Shown here piece after piece: positions 35,901 to 47,900 of a DNA stretch of 64,000 nt (the stretch's first letter is position 1; each line of letters begins with the position of its first letter). The notes beneath the pieces are model-generated. The model made no database searches and was not told the DNA's origin. It was given only the letters and a program-made list of their open reading frames with translations. The stretch covers positions 1-64,000 of the forward strand of contig DF240796.1 of NCBI GenBank assembly GCA_000507305.1. Direction: 5' to 3'. The stretch is from Breviolum minutum Mf 1.05b.01 (Eukaryota > Sar > Dinophyceae > Suessiales > Symbiodiniaceae). The position numbers were made by a program, and so were the translations under genes.

Positions 35901-38900
35901 GATATCCGCCAGAGTCACCACTGGTAGGTGCAGATTTCATTAGTCGCCACTGGTTTCGGACTTTTTCAGTCCAACATTTCGTCCCTTGATGTCTTTTTGG
36001 ACATGGCTAGAAGGAAGCTAAGAACCTATGTGGGGGAGTTCGGTATGTAAAATCCCAAAGCTGGGGAAGCAGATTTGGAGCAAACCACTACCCTAATCAA
36101 TTCGATTCACCGTACTTCAGATTGTGCTCCATCCTTTTTGGTTCGAGGTCTTCACGTCAGCGTAGATGGCAAACCTGTTGCTCAGTATCATGCTGTGCTG
36201 GGCTTAGTGGCTTATAGTGGTGGGCAGAAAAAGTGCTGCAAACGATCAAAGGATATTTCTGGGTGTGAATCGCAAACTGGAAACATTTAGATGTCAACTG
36301 CTGTTTGAGTTCAGTGCTTTTCAACCTTTTCTGTATTACAATTGTAGTTGAGAGCATCCTGTAGTTTAGACATGCTTTGATTTTCTGGTCTATTTCTTTC
36401 TTTTCCTCGCCACTTTTGACTCCGGATTCACGGGGGTATTATGACAACACCAATCTCCAGGATCCCCAGGAAAGGTTTTTGTTGGATGATCCAGTTGGAT
36501 ATGTTGTTTTGAAACGTCCCAGACCCTCTGGGAATGCGCCTATCCCCAGAAATGGGTGAGTTTATGCAGCATTTTTTAAGGGAGTCAGAAGTCCAGGTAC
36601 ATTCTGACCCTGTCCGAGTCCTCACTAGATCCTCCAAAAATGGTCTTACTATTTCAAGAATTATACCCTCCAGGGAATTAACATATCCCCCCAAAAATGG
36701 CATATTTGAAGATGATTTTCCTTTTCCCCAGGTGGGATATGCTAATGTCCTGGAGGGTATACATTGGAGGTTGGTGAAGGATCAAAAATATACCCAGATA
36801 GATATTTTACCTATCCAAGTCTCAGTGCATGTCCGGGCAGACACCATTTCAGCCTCAGCAATAAAACAAAGCAGAGGCTGTTGTATGGGTTTGAAGATGA
36901 CATTTGGTGTTTTCTAGGGCCTTCAGGCAGATCCCGATCCCAGTAGAGGGTTTTACCTTTACTTTTCATGGCTCAGAATTCTCGAGAGAGCTTTCAGTCC
37001 AGGATGCCAATCGTGGTTTGCATCCTCACTTCGGAGAACAGGTGCTGAGGGGAGCCGTCCGTTTCCGAAAAAAAAACGAAAAGGCACGATTAGAGAGAGA
37101 TTCAAATTTCAGGAGCTGAAGGTTTTTGTTGATAGGATTTTTTCTTATTTTGTTTGGTGGAGTTTCAAATTGGGTCATCCCTTCATTCACCTGTAAGAGT
37201 TTATTAAAGATCATTAACATTTGGTGTATGCTAGGGGCCTGCAATTGTCATCGTTATCGGCGCAATTTTGGTACATCCAGAAAAGTGTGCCAAGTGCCAG
37301 CCCCAAAAAATAAAACGGGAACCCCGCAATAAAACAGCATGGGTCATGCAGGGTTGATATTATGTGGGATCCCATGAACAAAATGCTGATTGGAATACTC
37401 CTTGTACTTGATTATTCAATATTATTTATGCATTTTGAATGATTTTGGCATGTGGCACCTGCCGTTGCGGTTTATGGATATAGTATACACGTCAGTCAAA
37501 CTTTCTGGGAAATAGGTGTTTGATGACCCTGGCCCAGACATAGTTGGTTTGAATGGTTCGATACTTCTTTAGGAAAATCTAGTTAAGAACCAGTCATGGA
37601 TATAAACGCAACAGTGGATACTTAGATGCTTGAGTATAGAAGTGTACAAAATGTTTAGAATACCTTTTTTTCGAGAATCGCTTCGTGGAAAGAACATTCC
37701 ATTCACATGTTGTGTATTAAAGTTGTCAAAATCTAAGTAGCTGCACTGGAATCATCCATATGAACATCAACGGCGAACAAGATACTGGAGTTTGATCGCA
37801 CTTCAGGAATCGCACCAGCACTTGGTCTCAAGATTCTCAATATTCGACAGCATGACAAGATATGGGCGTTTCCAAAAATAGGGGTACCCCAAAATGGATG
37901 ATTTATAATGGAAAACTACATTAAAATGGATGATTTGGGGGGAAAACCCACCATTTTCGGAAACACCCATATACAAAAGCATGCAATTTAAGATCAAATA
38001 TTTGGTCGCGAGCACGGATGCTCCTGAATTTTGGTCACGAGCAGGATGCTCCTGGTCAAACATGCTACATCGGGTCAGGTGAGCGGCATCAACCCGAACC
38101 AAGGTTTAGGTAGCAAATACATAGAGGATTCTCTGGTGTGTTCTCAGGTTTGCATCCTGGTGACGAGTGCGAATGATGATGCTGATGATGAAGAAACTTC
38201 TGCCCTAAGTGATCCCCCTGCCCTGATGAAGATGAAGATATTCAAATTAGTAGAACTGTAGAACCTCATAGTGAGTGACTTTCTTTATGCAACTTTTCAA
38301 TTGGTGTGACTCCACTCCCCCGATGAAATCTGTTTGTGCGACCTTCGGCTGTACTTGGAATACCTTCCGGATGTTTTAAGAGGACCTTCGCTGAAGCTAA
38401 CGTAGCACCTGACAGAATTTTCACCCGAAAGATGAGATTCCTTTTTGGAAGGGTTCGAGTCCCGGGCCGAGCTGAGTTGAAAGGGCAGTGTAACATGAAG
38501 CCCAAAAATTGTAGTTGACAACTGAATCCCTACCGACCTACTGACCCCCCGTTTATTGCCACTTGGTGAAGTGACAGGCATTGCTGAACGATACACCACG
38601 TACTGCAACCGTGCGTTTCTTGAAGCAGAGATTGGATAGCGTTGGATAGCTTGCTGATAAAAGGGGCAGGTTTCATGGGAAACAGCATGCCTTTCGAAAA
38701 CCAACATTGTTGTGGTTATGATATTATGTTGTGACAAGAGCAATATGTAGACCATAGTTTTTGACGGGTTTTTGAACACATCGAGGTTGCTTTTTGGCGA
38801 AAACCATGTAGCACAAGGGAAAGTAAGTGTTGGATGGAACCCAGCCTCTTTGAATTTGTTTCATATTCCCCTGGCAGTTTCTGTGGAATTGGGATAGGCT

Positions 38901-41900
38901 TCGATTTTTGCTGTTTATCCGTGCTGGAAATTTAATCCCCAGTTTATATACGGGGATCTTGTTCTCCAGCGTAGTAGTCGTTGAATGCTTGGGGTTGTTG
39001 ATTCATGGGAAGTCTTGCCACAAAGTCCGCCTTTTGTTGGTTCAACATAACATTTCCTGGTACAGCATGACAAGAGATGTTCATTTGACTTATATAGAGT
39101 GACCTCACATTATTACCCCAAGAGGTACTGTACTCTAGCTAATCCGCGTTGCGATTTTCTCTTATTTCAGGGTTTGCCTGGTTGGTGGTGAAATCTCACT
39201 GTGTACCCGGACTTCAAGTTGCTGCAGAGGCTATTCTTTCACGGTTACTAACCAGAATATGTGATTGGGTTACCATCATTTCAATTAACACCTGCGGATA
39301 TCAAAACCAGGGTTGATATTAGGTCTATACACATCTATAGACGGCAAGTGCTTAGCGCATGCTAGCTTCTAACAGATAGAAATCATGTTTTTTGCGTTGC
39401 TCAAATCTAATCATGGGCCATGCGCCACGTGATGAACCACCCCTCCAGGTAGTTTATACATGCTTGTCTTTCTCATATATTTCTTGGCCATAGGGTCATC
39501 GCTACATTGGAGTCGCAAAGATCCTGATGCCAGAAATCCCGAAAAAATCCCTCCGTTACGACGATCATATGGTTGTCAAACCATCACCTCCACAATTGGT
39601 TTGTTGAAATTGGACAATCCCGTGTGTGTAGATATATATGTATATGGTCACCCCCCCCCCCAGATCTACCTATCTCATTTTTTAATGGTATTTACAGTAT
39701 AATATACATATATATATATATATGTTGTACAATTGTTTTCTTTGAGGCCAACACACCCTTTAGTATTTAACAGAACTCCCGGACAGGAAGCAATCTCTCA
39801 GGAAAAATACAGTCTTGCAAGCCTTTTCTCTCAGATTTTATGTCAAACTTGAAGCTGTAGGCAATTCAAGAAGAGATGAGCCATTCAACACCATTGCGGC
39901 TATAGTTGCCCCCCCAAACAGATACGTAGAATATGCCCCAAGTGTTCAAACACTGGGAGTGTTTGCCAAAAGGTTGCTGAACCCCAAGTTAGTATAGTTG
40001 ATAATGTAGCCGTGAGCCGTTATCCGGGATGATTTGATTCATTTTTCGCCTGAGAAGTTCCCAGGCACAGCAGCAAAGAGTACAGTGCTGGTGCTCAGCA
40101 AGGCGCCCGAAGAGTGTGGCCGCCATTTCGGGACCCAAGAATTTATGGTTATATGAAACCTATGCTATCGGTAGATCCAAGGGTGCCTGTAATTCAAAAG
40201 CTGGATGATGGAAGACTTTTCCATCAAAGAACAGCTGAATTTGTGGATCCAATAATCAGATCTGGGGCCCCCAAATAAGGGTTATCTCAGATACATAAGG
40301 CTTGGGCGCCCAACTTATCCAGTACATAAGGGTTATCTCAGCATTCCGTTTACCAAGGGGCCTCAAAGCATCAATTAAGGCATTAAGGTGAACCCTTATC
40401 TTGGCCATGGTTCCATCTATGATAGGTTTTCAGAGGTTTTCGGGGCCCTGAATGTTACGAGTTTAGAAGAAGCTTCAGCCAGTGGTTGTATAGTTTTTTC
40501 CCTTGTTTATTGGAAATGGCACAAGCCATGTGGATCCCCCGAATCAAGAAATTCATGTGGCCTTGGCCTTAATGTCCTCACTACAGCCTTTCTGGAAAAA
40601 GGGAGATCAGCCTGAGCAGCACCGAAGTGCATACACTGATACACCCAAAAATCAGTTGAAAGACTGGGTGGTGGTTTCAAGCATTTTTTATTTTAACCCC
40701 TACCTGGGGAAATGATCCAATTTGACTAATATTTTTTCAAATGGGTTGAACCACCAACTAGAAGATAACTGTTTGTGTTGGGCTTTCGCATCTCACCAGT
40801 GATATGATCCGTCTTTGGGTTTTGAAATCTGACAGAATCTGACGGAAAACTTCAAAGCTGCAACCGTTAACCCGAGGACCAAAGGGGAGCCACCAGATTC
40901 TGACCACATCGCTATCAGTCAACCAGAATCTGGTGGTGATACTTTTGATGCACAGTTGTTTAACAGAAACAGTTGACATAATACGTATGTTGATGTGATA
41001 AATACCAAAGTAAACTAGGTGGTGGCAACTCAAACATTTTTATGTTCACCCCGAAAATTGGATAAAATTGGGAAATCTTTTCCATGTTGACTAATATTTT
41101 TCAAATGGGTTGGTTCAACCACCGACTAGGTAAATTTCCCTAGTCCAAATATCCAGCAATTCCAGCATTTTATAGACATCACCCATCATTTCTGGACGAC
41201 TCGACCGCTGCCAGGAGGTGTTTTTGGGAGTGAAACAGTGGCTTGATCGCATTGCCCGCCAGGGTGTTTCTTGTTGATTTGTTTGGGAGACCTACATTTT
41301 TATCATATCAATTACAGTATCTATATATTTGTGGTTTGTTGTTGTGAAGGGTGTTGAAATATTAGTATTATGTGTATTGAAGGATACATGTGATCATGTA
41401 GGTAGTGTATTCTGAGTGATGTTTTTTCTTGAAATTCTGATGCCGTCAGCACACTGATGGAAACAGAGACACCAAGGAATCCATTAGGAAATATTAGCCT
41501 GGTTCCCGGCCGATATTTTTTCTGAACTTCTGATACACACGTACAATGTATTTAGATGCGCTTCATGTGTATACACTCACATCGGTTCTCATATATACAA
41601 TGATTGTGTATATACATAGATAAGATACATATACTCACACACACACAAACATATGGGTGAATCACAAAGGTAAGTTGGTTTGCGACTGTTCCCTTCTTTC
41701 AGGATTTGCCCATGTTGGTGACTACAATATTTCGATGAGGATGTGACTACAATATGTCCAATATGTTCCGTCTAAAAGGGTGCCTAGTCCGGTCTTCAAT
41801 TCCAATGCTTGAAGAATCTTGGAACTCACAGAAGATTTCAATGCCTTTTCTTATTGGCCTTCTAAGAAACAAACGCTTGAGTCACTTAACAAGTCACTGA

Positions 41901-44900
41901 GCCGCATTTGCTCATCTGTCCCAAGAGCAGCCTTCCGTGTCGTTTCCAAAACATCGTTCCTCCCAGGATGTGGGGAGAAGACCGTTCCAACCTCGGGGGA
42001 AGTTATCAACTAGCAAAAGTTGAAGGATCTGCTTAAAAGACATCGGTTGGGAACTTTGAAAAGCTTGCAAGTCTTTTGAAAGTTCCTAACTTGAATTCCA
42101 AGTTGGCTCAACATTATTGACCACAGTAAGAGCTGGAGAATTGAAATTCGACAAGTAGCAGTACATACTATAAAATGGTTGACATGATGTGCAACAAAAA
42201 CCCTGTCATTGCGGGAGTCTCAACTTGTTTGAGGTCCACCACTTTACAACAACAGTCAGGCAACAACCACCTACAGGCAACTGGGTTTTGGGGCAATTTG
42301 ACGAAGCTGATGAACACTGAAAACCTCAAGTGGTAGGGGACTAATAGGAGAAATCTAACAAAAAAAATCCAAAAAACAGCGAAATACGATGCAACAATGT
42401 AACAATGTTGTGAATTGAGGCTACACGATTCAGATTAATTGAAACAGCAATTTGCCAAGTGATCATCATAATGAATGTGCCTTGTGCAGAATGGCAGTGC
42501 AAGAATCGGACTTCACACTAACTTGGGATGATTGAGTAGGGGGGAATCTTCCCCGAAATGATATTTTAGCTTTGTGAAGGTATGCACGCTACAAGTAGTT
42601 TTCAACTAGCCTAAACAGTAGATGAGAAACATCATTGAGTCTATCCCAGTCCGACGATATCAACTTGCATAAAATGAGTAACGAAAATAGGGGCTTCATG
42701 TTTGGGGATAAATCCTACCTTTTTCCCCCTAGGGATCATCATGAATTGGGAATCCCTATCTAAAGAACCAACATTTCCATTGGGATAGAATGGGATAGAG
42801 CGTGTATATCAAACATATGTTTTTTCAACCCGCACCATAAACCCTTGGATCTTGAACTTGATTCCATGTTGCATTGCAAGGTGACGCAGACGTGCTTGAC
42901 AAATCTTGTCGTCATACACCTTTCAAACCTGGTGGTGCGTGTACTACATGTGTGCTCGCAATGAAGACAAGGAAGATAGAGTACACAGTCAGCCTTAAGT
43001 CTGACGAAATACCCTCAACGTCATGTAATGCAAAGCAGTTGTTGTTGCCCTCCGCAGAGCACTTAATTGCGACATAGGATTTATAGCCCACAACAATCAG
43101 TCATCAGCTCAAATCTATGAGCTTCTTTATGAACATGTCCAAATGGTGCATGAATCAGAAGTCCGTGAAGTATCCTTAGAACACATGAATGTTATGATGC
43201 TATATTCTAGAATCCATCTATACAAACTCTACATATATCCTATCCACTCCTAGAACATGTTGGCAAAATCCTGATTCCGGTGATTCAAAACGTGTCTCTG
43301 AAACGTCAAAACCCAGATCTTTGGAACGGAGGCGTTCAGACTTGTTGTTCATGAAACGCTTGGGTGCTGGCGCTTTTGGTGCCGTCAACCTCGTAGAGTC
43401 GGGGTCCCGACTCTTCCAGGGTGGAGATCGTGGGAAGGTGGAGATGATAGTGACTTTTTTTAATCCTTGGTGATACTTACCTTTTAGAGCTACAAGTGAT
43501 GGAAAATCATTGGTATGTAACGGTATGTATACAGTTAAATATATATATATAGATATGTATTCAATAAGTCTGATATAGTCTACGGGTATATTTTATCTAT
43601 ATGGTTTTCTACATGTATTGAGTATGTATGTATGTTTGTTTGTCTGTCTGTATGTATGTATGTATGTATGTATGTATGTTTGTTTGTTTGTATGTATGTA
43701 TGTATGTATGTATGTATGTATGTATGTATGTGTACTGCATATATTTAGACATCATATATAATTCCTTGTCCCCTCCCCAAATTGGTGCGGCACCCATACT
43801 ACAGCCCCACCACCTAATACCATGTAACCTCTGATTGAGGTTTCGATTCTTTCTTGTTCAAGGTTCCTCACATTTTTTTTGAACATGTCTAAACATGGCA
43901 TGGATATCAGGAGATGCAAATGGTGAAAAGTCAGCTACAAACTACAAACGACTTTTGAGTTCAATAGCTGAAGATCACGATGTTTGGTGCATTGAATCTT
44001 CCAACCAAACGCAACGTCCCAACGTCCGAACGTCGGTTGGGTTGGTTGAGGCATGCACCCACGCATTCTCTCTTTGCCTTGAAATCCTTGGACAAAGCTC
44101 AGATTGCTGGGAGAGCCCAGGTATCAAGGCTTGGTGTTTGAAGACAAGTCGCGGGGGGGCCGCCCACGGTGTTTTTGTATCCAGACATAAGGAACAAACC
44201 TAATTGAAGGCATCGGTTTTTTGAAGAATGATCATGTTGCCCAATGATTCGCAGTCATTCGAAACATTCCTTGGCTTATAACTTTCTAACGTCAGGTTTG
44301 CGAAATAAACTGGCTAGCATGAGTCAGCACTCAGCACGGCATGGACACTGCAATCATCACCTTTAGAGACTTGTTGGGTGCCCATGTAGCTGTGATTGGA
44401 ATAGGAAACTTCACCCAAGGTGTGATGCCAAACTGATACCCTCCATTTGAGCAGTGATTATAGGGGGAATTATACACCAGTTATATATAAGGGTACAATG
44501 ATTCTTCTGGACCAGTCAGTAGAATGGAATGTCGCAATTTGTTATGGGCCTTTCTTTTGTGATCCTCGTCTCTTGCCTTGCATGTTTTTTTTTTTCCACT
44601 GAGGATGCCTCGGAAAGCCAAAAATGTGTGCTCAACGAGAAAAACGTCATGAGGAGCGTGTGGAGCATATTGGATGAAATGGGGGAGGGGGAACTATTCG
44701 CTATGCTTTTAAGATTTTAAGAATACTTATGACAAGCATAAACATCGAGCGAGGAAGAGTCGATTTTGGATTCGGGCCATCTTAATCTCGGTGCAACCTG
44801 GTAGCCGTAAATTCGATGCTAAGGCTGCTAAGGGCAGTCGAATTTCCCAGCAGCAGGAAAAAAGGGTGCAATACCGGCAATGGCCAATAATGTCGTTTAA

Positions 44901-47900
44901 GAAGTGGCCATTGCAAACCATCTGTTTCCAAGAGGCACAGCCTATTTCACAACAACGGGACCGAGACCATTGCTAATCATTCCTGTGTTTAGTAGTCACT
45001 GTGTGATGATTAGATAGTGCGTTGTTTGGAATCTCATTACCGCATAATTCAGAATTATTGAATAACACATCATGTTTTTGCCTACGGCCCGAAAACCGGG
45101 GAAGCGTTTTTGCGTTTTTTGCTTTCGTGTTCAAAGTGCTACGGCATGAACTGCTTCGGTACATACTTTACACATGCTCAAACCGCTGACATCATTCGTG
45201 TTCAAAGTACTACGGAATGGACTGCTTCGGTACATACTTTACACATGCTCAATCCTGTGATAACGTTCGTGTTCAAAGTGCTCCGGAATGAACTGCTTCG
45301 GTACATACTTTACACATGCTCAAACCTGTGATAACATCTGTGTTCAAAGTGCTACGGGGTGGACTGCATGGCAGCGGCGCTTCGCGCGTCGGAATGAAAA
45401 CGTGGCAGACGTAACTGCGCAGACTTTGCGCAAACTGGCACGATGAAAAAACAAACACGCTGCGGCCAAATGCATCTTGGTTAGGAAACAATCTGGGTTT
45501 TTCATAAACACATGTTCCTTATATTTTTAGATTCTGTTCCCATTACATGATGTCTTGTCGATCAACACATGTCTCAAACAGAAAATGATATGTTTTCTGC
45601 TCGCCCTGCCAGGCCGTTCCGATGTCTTTGAGCATTTGTACTGTAGAAGTCATGAAAATCCTGTGGGAATTGTTTCAGTCTTCTTTGGAAACCCTTGAGA
45701 TCACTGCAGGATGACAGACAGCGACTTCCTGGTACGTGGCGCCGCCTTCTACAACTTGCTGCTGGGCAGCAACCTAGCTGTGGCCAATCTGAAACGAGCA
45801 GGGAAATTTTCTCCTTAGAATTAATGGTTGTTTTGGTGCCTACCTATCACGGCCTACCCGCACGTGCAGCCTCGTTTGGTAAGCTGAAGAGGTGGGAAGA
45901 CAATTCCATTTGGGCAGCGGAGCTGTCAAAAAAAAAAACTTCTGACACATAAACTTACTATGGTGTATCCATGTGTATCCCTCTCCCACACCTAGTAAAA
46001 TAATACTCAAGTTTAGCAAAGGTCCGATTTTTTACTTTTTACTCTTTGTGGGATAGAGATACATCCAATTTACTGTATATATAATATATTTATTTATATA
46101 CTGTACATATATATATAATCATTCTTGTCAGTCAAAAGAGGTCAATGCAACTCACAGATCACAAGTGGAGTAGAAGATAGGGATTTCCCGTCCTCAAAGA
46201 GACGCAGAATAACCATCCACAGATACTGAGGATACTTAGTACGGATACTTGATGTTGTATCTATCATCTCTCTTCCGTGGACCGAACAAACAAGAAAAAA
46301 ACCTGACATTTGAAAGGATTTGTCAATGCAACCTGCTTGCATTGCAATAAATCACTATTCCCCCCAAAAAACCAATAGAAACTAAAACCCTAAGGTCTAC
46401 TGTTCTTTTTGGAAGCAGTGATATATAGGAACCTTTGTGGGCTACTCGACCTACAACGCGGTAACTTCGAGGTGGCAAACACCCCCCCGGAGCGACTCGA
46501 CACATCCATGTGACCAAGGAGTTCCAGCATCGAGTTTCTCATGGAAGCTGTGCTTTGGCGAAGCTTTCAGAGGAACTATCACGCATCAATATGGAAGCAA
46601 ATCATACCCTTTGCCTTAGGAAATCAATTGAGGGTACAAGGTAGCTGTGACCTAGGAAATTCATTTTTTGTCAATTCATTTTCCAAATATTAAACTTTGA
46701 GGGGTGGTCAGGTAGCAAGTGACTCAACCTAGAAGAGCAGTTAAAATCCAGAAAATCAATGAGAACAAAGGAGAGCAAATCAGAGGAGCAGAGCAAGGCA
46801 AGCAGAGGAGCAGGAGGAAGACCAGAGGAGGAAAGCATAGCAGAAGCAGAGCAGAGGAGCAAAGCAAAGGAGGACACCAGAGGAGGAGAGGAGCAGAACA
46901 GAGGAGCGAAGCAAAACACCAGAATGGCAAGAACACCGACGGACAAAAGAAAGCGGACGGCAAAAAGGCGACAACAGCACACGACAGAAAGGACCAAAAA
47001 AGGCAGGAACAGCACAAACACCAGACACGAGACAAGAAAACACACACAACGACAAGACCTTCAAAAGAACGTGCATTTTCGTGCAGTTTTAAGACTCTGG
47101 GAATCGTGTTTTTTCAAGGTGCTGGGAGGAGAGCTCCGAGACATCTACTCCGAGAAAACGCTTTGGGGTCACTCAGAATTATCACGTCATATCGTGGGTT
47201 CGGGGGGGGGTTCTGCCCAGAACGGGAGTTATGGTGTTGCCAAACCATCAGGGTACGGGGATTGTAGTGATGATTCGCGGATGCATCGTTGGTATTCGTT
47301 GGTAATCTTTCGACTGCTGGCTGATTTACACTCAGAGAACCACCAGGTCGCAATGAAACGGTGCGTTTTCATGTGGCTTGCACGGCTGGGAACTCAGAGG
47401 TTTCGACGTTTCGGGGTTTGCTGGCTGGATATCCTGGATAGGGTTGGTTCTTGGAATGGGTGGGGATGGATGAAATTGCTGATGCCTCGGATTTTTTGTA
47501 TGATGTGTTTTTCCTGATTTTTTTTTGACGGTGTAACACAGACAGTTTGTTTTTTCCGGGGTGTGTGGAGTACTCAGGTGAAAGGCCTCGAACATTTACA
47601 TACGAGGTGCCTGGGTTCTGATTCGGGCCGTGGAGGGACAGGTTCTATGAAGTATGGTGAAGTCACAAATGGTTTTTATAGAAACATGTTTTTGTTTGAA
47701 CAGTAAGTCTGGGAAGGCATATTAATGGTACAATGATCATAATTAATAATAAATGAAGTACAGTACATGGCTCAAAATTATTGATGTCAAAATTGCTGGT
47801 TGGAAAATGTTGGAGTTCTGATCAAAAATGGGCCATCAGCTCGGCATATCAACATTTATGGTGTTTAGTATCGAGTTTAGGCGATCATAGCCAGATCATC

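Noticed and set aside
41819-42010. 64-codon serine-rich open frame with its own ATG and stop
   Set aside because: No splice sites or homology and no phase link to its neighbours; not enough to call a gene.
43609-43834. Cys/Tyr/Met-rich and Thr/Ile/His-rich open frames
   Set aside because: Translations of the (GTAT)n microsatellite.
46719-47517. Open frames of 182 and 252 codons, Lys/Arg/Gln-rich
   Set aside because: Caused by the near absence of T in a low-complexity tract; true kinase exons on both sides use other frames and splice around it.
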